Shown: one piece after another, positions 1 through 13,400 of the stretch
Layout of the letters: each line of letters opens with the position of its first letter
Numbering within the stretch: position 1 is the stretch's first letter
Assembly: GCA_024195265.1 (NCBI GenBank)
Contig: JAJLRJ010000005.1
Location: 43,078,587-43,142,586 of the forward strand
Direction: 5' to 3'
Source: Dendrophyllia cribrosa
Lineage: Eukaryota > Cnidaria > Anthozoa > Scleractinia > Dendrophylliidae
DNA: 64,000 bases
Position numbers and translations under genes: made by a program
The notes under the pieces: generated by a model
The model's input: only the letters and a program-made list of their open reading frames with translations
Database searches by the model: none
Told to the model about the DNA's origin: nothing

Positions 1-168
1 GCTGGCAAAACCCTCATATAATCTTTGTAATTATCTCCTCTTTTAAAGGGACACCTCTATGAAGTGGACACTTCTCCTGCTCCCGGCTGGCAAAACGCTC
101 ATATAATCTTTGTAATTATCGACTCTTTTAAAGGGGCACCACTAGTAAGGGGACACTTCTCCTGATCC
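1..168. repeat. 84-bp tandem duplication
   Basis: Positions 1-84 and 85-168 are near-identical copies starting GCTGGCAAAA and ending before CCTGATCCC. The words AAAGGGACACC and GGACACTTCTCCTG recur in the repeat at 21990-22140, so this is probably the end of a dispersed element. Confidence 0.7.
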
Positions 169-529
169 CAATGGCATCCCCTTAATAGAGGTTACACTGT
201 ATACCAAATCAATGGATAGTGGTTCTCGCGCGCTTTGATTGGCTACTTAAACTCGGGGTTGTTTTTGCTACTCAACTCCCGGCATTATTTTCGATGTAGC
301 GTTTCTCCTCATTTGTCAGAAATAGAGCGGCTGATCCAATGTTACGCAATAGATCGTTCACGGTATTTGCAATTTTGTGGATTTATTTATTTGGGGCTGG
401 CCTTTCAGTTGGGTGGTATATATTGAAACAATTATTCATCTCAGTGTCGGTGAAAAGTGGTAGATATATACCTCGCCGTTTCGCCGCCCGGGAAGTACCA
501 CCACTATATATACCTCCATCACGATGAAT

Positions 530-887
530 AATAGACAAATTCGGCTAACGCATTGTTGTACCCAATTCAAACCTTCTGGGAATAAGATGCTTTGTTCACA
601 ATATTTCCATATAATTTCCATGTCAATGCTTCATTGATATGGAAATATGACGAACAAAGAGTTCTAATTCCAAAAGGTTTGAATTGGGTACAACAAAGCG
701 TTAGGGCCTGGTCGCACTACAGTCAAAAACAAAAATTAGCCCGTGCAAAATGACATAAAAACAAAAACATTCCACAAAAAGCATGTCCCACCGGAGCGGT
801 TTCTTTTGTTTTCCTCGATTTTCGCACCGGCGCGGATTTCTGTTTTTGACTGTAGTGCGACCAGGCCCTAAGCCGAATTTGTCTATT
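530..887. mobile_element. MITE with inverted termini, interrupted by a second MITE
   Basis: The left arm runs ATAGACAAATTCGGCTAACG onward, including GTACCCAATTCAAACCTT. The right arm is its reverse complement, ending GCCGAATTTGTCTAT. The right arm is split by the element at 704-868. Confidence 0.7.
704..868. mobile_element. Nested MITE, TTA/TAA target, GGGCCTGGTCGCACTAC termini
   Basis: About 30-bp inverted termini (GGGCCTGGTCGCACTACAG and reverse complement, each followed by TCAAAAAC-type sequence) are bounded by TTA on the left and TAA on the right. The 3-bp target and terminal style fit PIF/Harbinger-type MITEs; the class is inferred. Confidence 0.7.
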
Positions 888-899
888 GTAAAATTTGTA

Positions 900-1232
900 T
901 GAAAACAATATACATGCCCGGGGGGGGGGGGGAACTCCCCCAAAATACCTTTACTGGTATGTGCCGCCCAACGGGATCGTGGTTTTGGGACTAGAACTAG
1001 AACGGGGTATACGTTTTAAAGACGTTTCAGAGAACGACGTGTAATATTTCGAACGCACGAAAGCTTCAAATTATCATTTGAAATTAGAACAGGGTATTAA
1101 AAATTGACCGATTTCTTGAACAGGGTATTATTTTAAGAGCAAATTCTTCCTAAAACGGGGTCCAAATTTGGAGACCCGGGCGGCACATACCCACCCAAAA
1201 CATACCCGAGTACCCACCCCCGGTATACAAGT
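900..1232. mobile_element. Inverted-repeat element with a G-run end
   Basis: A 14-base G run near 918-931 is followed by CTGGTATGTGCCGCCC. The reverse-complementary GGGCGGCACATACC occurs at about 1179, and the segment closes with CCCACCCCCGGTATAC. No coding frame is seen. Confidence 0.5.
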
Positions 1233-1800
1233 TAGAAAATTTTATCTTTGTACGAAAGCTCAAACAGAGCGAAAGAAAGACAGTTTATTTGAACACGGAA
1301 TTTCTTCAATTAGTGTCTAAGAAAAGCGTGTATAATGCAGTAATACAGTTACATTTTCGTTTCTCAACGTGCAATATATATTCTTACGTACCACAGTATA
1401 ACTCGGTCCCCGACCAGCTAGTGACATTCATCTCGATTTGAATCTCTTGGCATGTGTTGTTTGGGTCTTTTTTGACAGCCTCTGTAAAGAACCAGACAAC
1501 ATCAATAACATCAATGAAACTAGTATCAATAAGAGAAAAAGCCCTTTTCGCCGGTTCTCAAACCTATCAATCAATCAATCAAACTTTATTTAAAAACAGG
1601 GTAGCCCATTCAGCCGAAGCTGGTATCCAGAGGGGCCCCGTATAATAAATAAATCTATACAAATATACAATATTTAAAATCCATTTAAAAGACCATTCAA
1701 CATACAATATAACAATATAAATGAAAGAAGTGAAGACAAAAATATAAATTTGACCATCAGAATAGCTTATGAATTCAACCTCCAGAATAGCTTATGAATT
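1233..1800. other. Gene B intron sequence with no gene found
   Basis: AT-rich sequence with short direct repeats (TCAATCAATCAATC near 1569 and AATAGCTTATGAATTCAACC twice near 1760-1805). No exon-like frame with splice sites was seen. Confidence 0.4.
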
Positions 1801-1802
1801 CA

Positions 1803-2056
1803 ACCAGAAACCCATAAGTGGGTTGAAACGTGTAACGCGCATTTACAACTTCCGAATTTTTGCTTAGTATCATATTTGGAAACCTCTCGGTCCCTCGAGA
1901 TTGGAGGCAAGTTGTTCGAGCGAATTGATTGGTTGATATTTTTATCTTGATTTTCCAAAAATGGCTGTAACAACTTCTTAGCAAATTGAATAATCGGAAG
2001 CTTGTTTTGAAGCGTACAAGAGACACGTTTCAACCAACTTAATATGGGTTTCTGAG
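1803..2056. mobile_element. MITE, CAGAAACCCATAAGTGGGTT termini
   Basis: Inverted ends (CAGAAACCCATAAGTGGGTT on the left, its imperfect reverse complement at about 2031-2056) surround a non-coding body. A second copy of the family lies at 13431-13655. Confidence 0.7.
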
Positions 2057-2478
2057 TCAACTCAATTACACTCTTTTTTTATTACCCCTGCCGCTGCTTG
2101 CAGACCGCGTAAAGCAAAGGAAATAGGCGACTAGTTGAAGGCCTACCCTACTAGGTCACCTGTGATACCCTTAACCCACGCAGCTGATTATCAGCTGTTT
2201 ATTATCGTCTCGCGTTTCACTACCAACAGTGCAACGAGAGACGATAATGAGAGCCCAGGACGGCATTAGAACAGCGGCGAGTCGCGTGATAAGCCACATA
2301 ACAGCATTGTGAAGTCATGTATTTAAAACGGTCAAAGCGACGCAACGAACATAGTTCCTCGTCGCAAAATTCATCTCGTAACTACATTGTACGTCCATTT
2401 CACTTGGCTACGCAACATAGAAAACAGCAGGCAAGTAATAAGTTTACATCTACAATTTCAATTCTCTTTGAAGTTTAT

Positions 2479-2916
2479 AAAGCCTGGTTCTCATATAATC
2501 GTCCCGGTCGTGCACGGACGATCGGGACGATTATATGAGAACACTTCTGAGACGAACCGGGAAGATCGCAAACGACCCGGACGACTGGGACGATCGCGGT
2601 CGCTTGGATAGAACTGTGTTCTATCCGGACGACTGGGGCGATCGTGAAAAATCGGGGACGACCATATGAGAACTACTCACAGGCGACCGGGACGACTGAG
2701 GCGATCGAAGCGATCCAAATCTACCCCAGAATACAGTATTATTGTCCAAAACATGTTGTCGGACCCAGTAATTACGACCGCGCTATTGACGTTCGAGACG
2801 ACTGGGACGATCATATGAGAACCCAAATCGCTTAAGTCGTCCCGATCGTCTGAGTCGTTTGCCAAAACTTTTGAAACGACTCGGACGACTGGGACGATTA
2901 TATGAGAACCAGCCTT
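2479..2916. mobile_element. Composite MITE with GACGAT/GACGACT tandem arms
   Basis: The ends AAGCCTGGTTCTCATATAAT and its reverse complement border a body of degenerate hexamer repeats of the GGGACGA/TCGTCC type, partly palindromic. The right flank is TTAA. It belongs with the GGCCTGGTT-type MITEs seen at 5900, 13121, 18792 and 31178. Confidence 0.7.
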
Positions 2917-3151
2917 AAATAAGCGTATTTAGTTACAATTAAGTGGGTGGGTTCCCTCCATCTGATTCCACAGAATTAAAACGGATTTTTTTTTTACACT
3001 GATGAGCACGAGCGTTAAGCATTAGATTGAGACATTCAGTAACATCAGCAAAACTATGATTTCTCTTGAAAATATTGTCCTTCCTTCCTATCACCCAAAA
3101 TACGTAATTTACACCCCTAAAAGAGACGACGAGCACCCCCGGTCCTACTCC

Positions 3152-3301
3152 TATAGAGCGTTTTCACTCAGTCCCGTGGGACTCAAATGACAAAGGCCAT
3201 GACAGCCATGTTGGTGTTCCTAACAAAGAAAGTTAATTAAAATTCTTTTGTACGGGAATACCAATATGGCGGCTATGACGTCAAGTGAAAACGCTCTATT
3301 T
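3152..3301. mobile_element. Short MITE, ATAGAGCGTTTTCACT termini
   Basis: The perfect 16-bp inverted ends ATAGAGCGTTTTCACT / AGTGAAAACGCTCTAT bracket about 150 bp. The element sits 68 bp from the donor side of the sushi exon at 3370-3552. Confidence 0.75.
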
Positions 3302-3369
3302 TTAGTTGACATGGGAATTCCCCCCGCCCCCACGGATGACTAGAATAAAGTTCTCAGCTCTCGTCTTAC

Positions 3370-3552
3370 CAACACAATCAGGTATTTGGTCACTGGGTGT
3401 CCAGTCGCCACTGTTGCACGACCAGTACGTCGCTGTTGCTTTATACAACTGACTGCCACTATTGCACACCACTGTACAAAAATTGGTGCCGCCGAAAGAG
3501 CTACATGATTTAGTGCCACCAACGGGTCCGTCTGGATCCTCGCACTGTGGCT
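3370..3552 (-). CDS. Gene B exon: second sushi-like (CCP) module
   Basis: This 183-nt phase 1-1 exon has acceptor TTTTACAG before 3552 and donor GTAAGA beyond 3370. It encodes about 61 residues containing six cysteines, starting [12 protein letters not shown] and ending QIPDCV, with a W before the last Cys pair ([11 protein letters not shown]) as in sushi/CCP modules. Canonical sushi modules have four cysteines; the extra pair may form another disulfide. It joins the preceding HYR exon through a Lys codon. The donor leads out of the window, so more exons follow to the left. Confidence 0.75.
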
Positions 3553-4407
3553 CTGTAAAAAAATTACGAGAAAAGATGACCAATGGATATTTGCAAAAAG
3601 GACAGATCATACAACTTTTCAGCAGGCTAAACCAGCCTATTTGAGAACTAATAATTCATGACGAGAACACAAAGGAATTCATTATCGTGAAGGAGGTTGG
3701 ATATATACCCGGTCATTATTTGCATAGATTTTGGCGATTTTGTTCCTTTGTTTTTTTAAACACTCGAAAGAATGTTTCATCAGGTATCCAAACACCTCGA
3801 AATGGGTTAAAAAAAAACTCGGCTGTGCCTCGTTTTTCTCCTGATGAAGCACTCTACTTCGGGTTTGATAAATTACATGAAAAAAAAATACGCAATACAA
3901 GAAAGAAGTGAAAGGTGGCGAAGAGTAGAAAAAATAATATTAAATGAGAAAAGGAACTGTTTACATGGAGGGAGAAAGATCCTAGAACGAGGATCATTCT
4001 AGAAGACGGATTACCCTAGCGCGATATTTTTTCTGCTTTCAGCTTGCATGCAAAGGGTTGCACCTGGCCCTAGCGCTAGAAACTTCTTAGTTCTAGGATC
4101 ATCCTGGCTAAGAGATAGGAAGATCCTAGCGGTAGGGACATAATCGTGTTTAAAACTAACATGGCGACAGCTGCGATCGGCAAAATGCCAGTAATTCTGC
4201 ATGTCCTTGGCACCCTAAACCGTGGATAACAAACAAAGTTCGGGGTCACTTTGTTTTATAGAACCAGGGCTCTGAGGGCAGAGTCAGCAGGGAGTATTGG
4301 CAACCTGTCGATCGATATCAATTCTGACGACTCAGTGAGCAGTGTTCAAATAGATCAGAATGTAGCGGGAGATTTCCAAGCAGCCCAAGGTTAGCTTGAT
4401 GATAACC

Positions 4408-4439
<32 letters not shown>

Positions 4440-7400
4440 CCCTAAAAAAGAAAGAAAGAAAGAAAACGATAGCCTCTCAAAAGAAATGGAGCTAAAACGA
4501 TATAAGAATATTAATCAGCTGTGCAAACCCCTTCTGTTGTTGTCATGTGTTGTCAACTGTTGTTGTTATGTGTTGTCAACTGTTGTTGTTATGTGTTGTC
4601 AACTGTTGTTGTTATGTGTTGTCAACTGTTGTTGTTACGTGTTGTCAACTGTTGTTGTTATGTGTTGTCAACTGTTGTTGTTACGTGTTGTCAACTGTTG
4701 TTGTTATGTGTTGTCAACTGTTGTTGTTACGTGTTGTCAACTGTTGTTGTTATGTGTTGTCAACTGTTGTTGTTATGTGTTGTCAACTGTTGTTGTTATG
4801 TGTTGTCAACTGTTGTTTGTATGTGTTGTCAACTGTTGTTGTTATGTGTTGTCAACTGTTGTTGTTACGTGTTGTCAACTGTTGTTGTTATGTGTTGCCA
4901 ACTGTTGTTGTTATGTGTTGTCAACTGTTGTTGTTATGTGTTGTCAACTGTTGTTGTTACGTGTTGCCAACTGTTGTTGTTACATGTTGCCAACTGTTGT
5001 TGTTATGTGTTGTCAACTGTTGTTGTTATGTGTTGTCAACTGTTGTTGTTATGTATTGTCAACTGTTGTTGTTACGTTCACACAGGTCAACTTGAGTTTA
5101 GTTTGTCCCTTGAAGGCGCCTTAAAATTGCTAATCATTAGCTATACTTTTAGGGCCGGCTTAAATTGAAACGAACTCTAAATTAGACCGCAGTTCAAGAC
5201 AATAATGGACCTTCACATCTGTTTATAAGTGGGTCATTTAAAGAAGATAAATGTTTTTCTGGTCTGTGCTTTATACCTACTTGACATTGTTTACAGTAAA
5301 TAGAGTTTAAATATTAGGGTTGGCCAGATTTAAATTGGTTTAGACCGCGGTTTTGTTAAACACCGTCTAAACTTCGTTTAAGGACGTTCGCGCGAAAATC
5401 TTCTAACATTGATTTTTTTTCTAAAACTTTTGCTACAGCTAGGTAATGAGTTACTCGTGTCAAAAATGCAAAAAAGTTGGGGGGTCACCGAGTTCGTTTC
5501 GGAGATAAGATATCTGAAAGGCTAGACCTTAATTTGAAAAAATCGGTCTTCCTCACTCGATATGGCCCCGATGTCTGTCAGTCTAAAAATATTGCAAAAT
5601 GAATCTCTAGAATAGAACTTTCTATGTCAAATTTTATACGAGTGCGTCTATTAAGCAAATTAAATCAACTGGTGACGTCCCTTAAAGTAAAACTTGTTTT
5701 TAAACGACAGTATTTGCGAACCATGACAGCCGCAAGTTTGCTGGATTCGATGCTTCGTGGGCAGAAAAATCGGAACATTTTTAACTCCCTACATAGATTT
5801 TTTTGTTCATTTTTTCACAATCTGTCGAGAATTAGAAAAGAAAATTATCTAGCTAAAAAAAAGTAGGGGTCACCGACCATCCAAGTTAGTAAAATCTAAG
5901 GCCTGGTTCACACGTGCGACGCAAATGCAAATGCAAATGCAAGCGCAAACGCAAGCGACGTTCACACGTGGAACGCAAACGCAAGGAACGTAAGATACGC
6001 AGGCGCAGTTGAAGTTATCTTCCAAGATGGCGGACAACGCTGAGTTTTTGGCAGCAGGTATGGTTTTTCTGATTCTCGCATATCGGCTGCTAAAGGAACG
6101 GCACAGGATATTTCCTTACACTCTCTGCCAGTTTCTCGTCTGCTTTAATCGTGGAGGACGCCATCTTGATTTCAACTTCAACCGCGGTGGCTTGGAACAA
6201 GTGCTTTTCACCTTGCGTTTGCGCTTGCATTTGCGTTGAGCCCGGTTCACACGTGTGAAACGCAAACGCAAGTGCAAATGCAAATGCAAGGAAATGAAAA
6301 TTTTTCCATTCCTTGCGTTTGCATTTGCACTTGCGTTTGCATTGCCCCGGTTCACACGTATTTTCCTTGCGTTTGCGCTTGCATTTGCATTTGCTTTTGC
6401 GTCGCACGTGTGAACCAGGCTTAAGTAAAGTTAACGCAACGGCTACCAGCCCTTTATCTGTTTCGATTTCTTACTTTGCGCGCGCGTTCGTGCATGACGT
6501 TACATGACTAGCATGGCGTTGCGACATGAATTGCGTGCGCAGTAAGGATGCGCATAAACAATTAGCGCGAACGTCCTTAAATAACCGGCCCATAATTTCC
6601 TACGCAGCCGTTATTTTTGTCGTCACGCAACGCTCTCTACTGGGAAGCAGCGTTGCGTGACGACACAATAACGGCTGCGTGGGAGACTACCAAACTTACT
6701 TTTGAGGGTCACTTGAAATTTACATTGGGCTCTATTTCCAGCTTCATCCTGAGCGTCATAGCTGATGTACGTGGTCCCTAATTGGAAGGTGCTGCCACTG
6801 GTGTGTGTTTTTTCCACCTTAGTCACTTTGACATTGTCAGAGAAGATCGGCTCAGCCCAGGTCACCGCCTTGGGACCGGCGCTGCTTATTTCATAAATGT
6901 CTTTAGGGCAGTTTGTTACACTCGGGGCTTCCTTATCTAGAAACAAAACGTAACATTGTTACTTGGAGAGTGGTACTTATGTGATTTCACCTCGCGGGAC
7001 TTTTAACCTTAAAGAGCTTCAATTCATTCAATGGCTTCATAATTAGACAAATCGCTGTATTTTAGAACGATATAAGCTTACTAAGTCTGGAAATACATGG
7101 CTGCAAACCGTCGAAACCCCGTCTGGTATTACTCCGTTCGCAAAACTCAAGGCTGCAATTATTGTAGAAGCGGTCTCACGTGTGAGTATGTTCTTGCATT
7201 TTTACAAAAACATCTTCGATGTAAAACATACCGATGTGGAAAAAAAACTGTTAGAATTAGAATTTAAATTTGACAAGGGAAGTATTCAGCACTTCTACGC
7301 CGACACCTGTAAACTACTCCAGGAAAGACACCTTCGATCAAGCTGTTAGCTAGTTGCACAAGTAAGTATTGTTGCCACAATTAAGGGTTCCATTTTTATG

Positions 7401-10400
7401 GCTGATATTCCCTTAAAGGGATAGTATCATGAGGTCGAAACTTGAAAACGTCGGCCCACTTTTCAAGTTTGATTCCGCAAATTCAAAAAGGCCGTCGAGA
7501 AGTGGAGGTATTTGTTGAATCAAAAAATCCATTTTGATAGCCAGAAGAAAGAAAAAAATCACTTTTAACAGTGATATGTCCAAAATTCCGGTGCAAGAAT
7601 AGTGAACAGTGCCGCGCGTGGAACCTCGTGATACTATCCCTTTAAACATTACACGAAAAGAGAAACAAGAAAGGGCCTCCGAACTTTGTAAGCATAGAAT
7701 CGAGGAGCGCACACCAGTGACTATTCTCCGATAAACAATAACGATTCAACCAGGCAGCTTTAAGTGATTTTTCTACGTCCAAAAAATTAACTATATTGAG
7801 GCCACCTTTTCATATCATAATGGACCAGTCAACGAGTTTGTTTTGATTTTGTCAGGCTTAAAGTTCCATATAAATGGAAAAGTAATGCTATTGACCATTT
7901 TGGCAAAATCGGCAGGTACTTCAAAGCACGGAACAATTGTAAACACGTTTTGAGAGTGCTAGTGTTTTGATAATGGAGATTGGCCCAAAATTGTTTAGTG
8001 CCGGCCTGACCAAGGGTTTAATACCTTTTTCAGTTTAACAGGCCGTTTGTCAAAGTTGAACTTGTCACCAACGCGCCTTTCATAAGCAAACACTACACCA
8101 AGGGTAGAGACAAAAGAGAATATTACCGTCTTCCCAGCATGCTTTGGGTAAAATTCGGGTGAATGCATTCCGGTGGAACCGAAGAATGCACGTATTTTAG
8201 ACAAAGTTGTACATGGATTTCCTCGCTTTAATGTAAAGGCATCGAAAGAGAACAATGCGAACCTTATTCCTCTATTAATGATGTGCCAGGAAATGTTTTT
8301 CTAAGAGTGGAGTGGACCCGTTGAAAGAAAAATATGGTGGTATTGTTTGACTGTTGTCGTCCATGTCTGTTTGTAGTCATCGGTAATGCATATTTTAAGT
8401 TGGTTGGATCGATTCAAAAAAGGCGAGTCAAACGATAAATAACACGCAATTCCAGTCATTTAAAGTATAAACTTTCTCGAAAACCTAATTGACTCCAATT
8501 GACTCCAATTGACTCCACGATTTCATCCCAAATTTTGAAGTTGAAAGTGATCTATTTCGGCGGCAGTTTGTTTTTATCGGCATTGAATTGAAAGTGACTA
8601 CATACGGCAAGCTCCAAGTTGCGCGTCGTTTGTGAGAATTGCATTTGTGGACCGATTCGAGTTTTATTTTGGTCACAGCAAAATATAAGATGAAATGAAG
8701 CTGAATGATTAGTGCTCGTACCATAGAAAAGTCAGAAAATAGCAAGAAAGTGAAGATCGATTTTGAACTAAAAATAACACAACCGTAAACAAACACAGCA
8801 GGAGTGGTTGAGCTGAGTAGCTGTTGTTTTATATTTTTATTAGCGGGAATTATTTCGCCGGCTCTGTTCACCAGTAATATGCGGATATTTCTTCTAGTAT
8901 AAGCCGGCACTGTTTTGAAATGGCAAGACGGTTTATTGATTCCAAGAATCTGTGAAGAGATTTCAAGCGTCTATCACACGACGCTAATCGTGAGTTTCTG
9001 CCCGTCTGGGAAGTTAAGCGGTCTTAAAGCAAACTGTAAACCGAAATGGAAAATATTCAGTCAAGGTGAATAGAATAAATAGGTTAACATAGATTTCTTT
9101 TGAAGGGTTTCCGCTACGACCAACTGACCTCCAACCTCAACGGCGTCTGTGTAAAATGAGCTGCTTGCGGGTCGCCGCCGTTTGATAATATAGTTTGCTT
9201 GCAGTGCATGCTTGGAAAGCTCTTGGAAGATGGTAATATCCTCCTTTGGTAGAGACATACTGCTTCGTCCATGAAATGCCAAAAGGCTCATCTTTCCCAA
9301 ATCCGTTTTTCCACGAGCTCAGCCCTTCGGTTTTCGACTTGTTTATTTTCATACCGGAAAAGGTGCCAAATTGTTCAAGCAGAGAGAATAAGGACACGGC
9401 AGAGGAATCGTCGCGAATAAAAACAGTGGTAGTCATCAGCATATAAACCAAGTTAGTCACCTTATTCCCATTCCCGTATTAACGACCTAAAACTGTATTT
9501 AAGAGCGTCTTAACTGTCTGGCAAGAACTTCATTCCAAAACACCCTCAAGCGTAAATGAAATGAAAGAGGAAATCAAGTGCTTTGGAACAACCGCTTTAT
9601 CAAGATTAGCAAAGGTACTGAAGGTATTCGGAAAATAAACGACCTCCTCGATTCTCGTGGTCATTTTCTTTCCTTCGAAAACTTCAAAAGTAGTTTTGAG
9701 GTTCGTTACACCTATCTTGATTATGCCGGTCTTCTTGCCGCAATTCCTAAAGATTGGAAAAACGCTATCTTAGACAGTAACCGGACAGCTACTAACAAAT
9801 CGTTAGCGACACTACTAACTGTAGACAATATCTCGGCCAAACGTGATCGCTTGTTGCTCGCTGAAAGGTCCTTCTGTTCTCCGCTAGCTGAATTTCATTA
9901 AAAGAGCAAAAATTAAATCCTAGTGCTGCGGTTTATGAATTGAACTTCCTTTTAAAATCACCATTGAAAATAAACTGAGAAGTTTCCCGTTCGAACTCAT
10001 ACATAATATTATTCCTACCAATCAACGCCTTTGGACAATGAACATCAAAGCTTCACCTCAATGTGAGCAGTGCAACTTTCCTATTGAAACTACCACCCAT
10101 ATGTTTTATGAGTGTCCTGCTGTTAAACTCTTTTGAAAGGATGTTTTAAATTGGTGGAACTTAAAGCGTTCTGAAAACATAAATCCTAGTGCTATTGAAA
10201 TTCTTTACGGTTACAAACCAGAATCCACCAGCTTTCACACTTTCAATCATAATCACAATCTATTTGCCAGATATTATATCTATCTGGCTAGAAACAAGTC
10301 CGAGAACCCCGAAACTGGAGGTTTTCATCATTTTCCTTGAAATTAAAATTCAACGTGAAAGAGAAATTGCAATAAAAAACGGAAACCTTATCAAACATAG

Positions 10401-13400
10401 AAATAAGTGGACCTCCCTGTGCATTTCTGATACGTGTTATGGCTCCTAAATTAATCTAGCAAACGTGTGTTTCGTCGTTGTCTTTTTTAATGTTTGTATG
10501 GTAAATGTATCTAAAAAAGTAAGTAAGATAAGTATTGTATTGTGAGTAGAGTATTTATTGTAATTAGTCTTTCTATCGTATTGTTAGTAATGTAAGTAAT
10601 TGTACTGTAAGTGGTGTTTTTGTGTTTCAAATAAAAGTTGTCTTCCCCCCACCCCCCCCCCCCCCCCAAAAAAAAAAAAATCACGAAATGAGCAAAAAAT
10701 TACAAAGATTACTAAGTTTAACAAGCTCTTTCAACTTTTGAAGTCAATCCGTATTTAACCCGATACCTTCTCTAGCAAAATTCGTATGCTAATGAAGCAA
10801 CAATGACGTCAATAACAATTCGCCTAAGATTCCCAAAGATTCCGCGATTATCGCAATAAAAGCGGTATACAATTTATATAAAGATTCTGTTCTCAATTTT
10901 CATCAGTTTGTCGAGAGAAAGTCTGCTAGCAACAGGCGTCGTGGTCTCTTTCTGGCAAAAATAGAAACGACATCGTCAATTGGAATATCCCGGTCACAGT
11001 GAATGTTGTTCATGAGAGGAAGGGAAGCGTTTTTCTTTTAATGGCACTTGAAAAACTCGATTTTAAAAATATACCTCATTTCTTAAAAAAGGGGTGTGGA
11101 AGGGGGGGGGGGGGGGGGGGGGGGGGTTACGGAACCCCAGAAACCCACCCCTGGGTACGTCCCTGCAACAGTATAAATAAAATGGTATATAACGAAACAA
11201 ATTACCATTGACGATAACATAGATTGAGCAGCTTTCGGATCCTACAGCATTACTAGCGGTCCATGTGATCTTAGTCGTTTCTGGAGGGAATTGGTAACTA
11301 GACGAGATTTCAGGAGGGCTGATAGTGATCTGGGACGGTTGAAGATTTGACGTGGGCTCCTTCCACACACCACTGACATCTGCTGTTGACTTCCCTTGTA
11401 GTAAATCCTGCATTATGAGATCTGGACAACGGATCCAAGGCTTCACTTCAACTAAAGACAAAATATTCATTTGTTATTACCTTCAAGTATACGTATTCTT
11501 GGTTTTCACATGACGTCATAAAAATTAAAAAATCTAAAGTATACGTCCTACAAAGCTGTTTCTAACATGGTATGTGGATACAAGTGTTATAATCTTTCAC
11601 AAAAAGTTTCAGGTTTTAACGATGTTTTGCTTCCGATTTACAAAGGTTTTAAATGTGTCACGCAATGCGTCACGCTATTTCAGATAAGCCGCGAAAATAA
11701 ACAAAATTGAATCAGCTGAAAGTTATTGTTTGCATTATAAGTGCTTATAAGCCGAGTTAATGGAGCTCATAGCAAATACAATATTTTTGGATGTGATTTT
11801 TGGTGTAATTAAGACTTTGAATTTTTGGCCGCCATCTTTGTGCCCCTGAGTGGGGCACAAAGATGGCCGCTCCATACATTTCTGACTAAAAATATCTAAT
11901 ACTCGTTCGCCTATAACTCTTGAACGAAATGCTTTTGCGCTTCAAAATTTGGCCAAGATGTGTAGTTTTAAACTCTCTACAATTCCATAAACATTTTGGA
12001 TTCGAAATCTATTTTTTAATGCTTCTGAATTTTGATATGACGTAAGTGAAAGCCAAGAATACTGTTCTCTCTCCCCTCCCGGTCGAAAAAATCTTCCACT
12101 ATTATTGTGTAAAAAAACTAAAAGCAAATACACTTTTACGAAAGAAATTGCGGCTCCAAAGCTCAAAAGCTTTCATTTGAATGGTTACACTTCATGATAT
12201 CATCATCAGACTCAAAAGTTGAAACCACCTTGTACGGCATAATAAACAGCACCACTGGAAAGTACTGCCCAGTAGCTTTCATTTGAATGGTTACACTTTA
12301 GGATTTCATCCACAGACTCAAAAGTTAGAACCACCTTGTACAGCATAATAAACAGCACCACAGGAAAGTACTGCTCAGTAGCTTAAATTTCTTTGAATGG
12401 TCACGCTCAAAGTCACTCAAAAGTTAGAACCACATTGAAATTTATACAGCATAATAAACAGCATCACGGGAAAGAAATGCTGAATATCTTCCAATGTCAG
12501 ACTTTATGAAATCAGTCGACGTCGCATCTAGCGAGCAGTTTATTTCATCAAGAACAAGAAAATGATTTCTCGTTTAGAAACTAGTTATAAAAGCGAAATA
12601 GGGTGAAAGTAAAGTCTGCAATTTACTTTTTTTGCAAGTTGGCGCTGCTCCGTCCCAGGTCCCGTCCGCTTGGCATATTCTGGCTGAGTTACCCTGGAGA
12701 GAGTAACCGCTGGAACAATGGTATGAACACTGGTTGTTGTATTTTCCACCGGTTGACGTACATGATGGCGGTAGTACTCCTCCATTTAAAATGTCGGGAA
12801 GTTTTGGACACGTGATAGCTGTTGAGATATACAGATTAAGGCGTCGTTAGAGCGATTTTAGTGCGACCTTGAAATGATAACGGGTGAACACAATCATAAC
12901 AACAAACGAAGTGGAAAAGAAGCAATAGGCCATTTCCGAGTTGTCTTTAGCCTCTCTATCAAATCGAGGCTAGGTGCGAAACCTTTCATATGAAAATAAG
13001 TTTTATTTGCATGTGAATGAAAACTCATTTTCAAATGAAAGGTTTCGCACCTAGCCTCGCTTTGATAGAGAGGCTAAAGGCAACTCGGAAATGGACTATT
13101 GGATTGGCTTAGTAGTCTTAAGCTTGGTTCCCACTAGCGACGTAAGCGGAATCGTAAGCGGAATCGGAATCGTAAGAACCTTATGATCTAGTGGAAATCA
13201 AAACGACGGAAGCGGATGGTAAGCGACGGAAGCAGAAGCGGAATCGGAAGAAAAAGGAAACCTTCTGATCCTTACGCTTCCGACTCCGACTCCGTTTCCG
13301 ATTACGTCGCCAGTGGGAACCAGCCCTTAGTGAACGCAGACAAAAGCAGACAAAAGCGTGCGGAGTTTGGTTGGCATAAGCCTGGTTTGCACAGGCTACA

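Noticed and set aside
4396..5168. Three overlapping plus-strand frames of 182-242 residues rich in Cys, Val and Leu
   Set aside because: They are the three readings of one 23-bp minisatellite without stops, not genes.
6090..6407. Lys/Arg/Cys-rich frames on both strands
   Set aside because: Produced by the GCAAAT/GCAAGC hexamer arms of a MITE.
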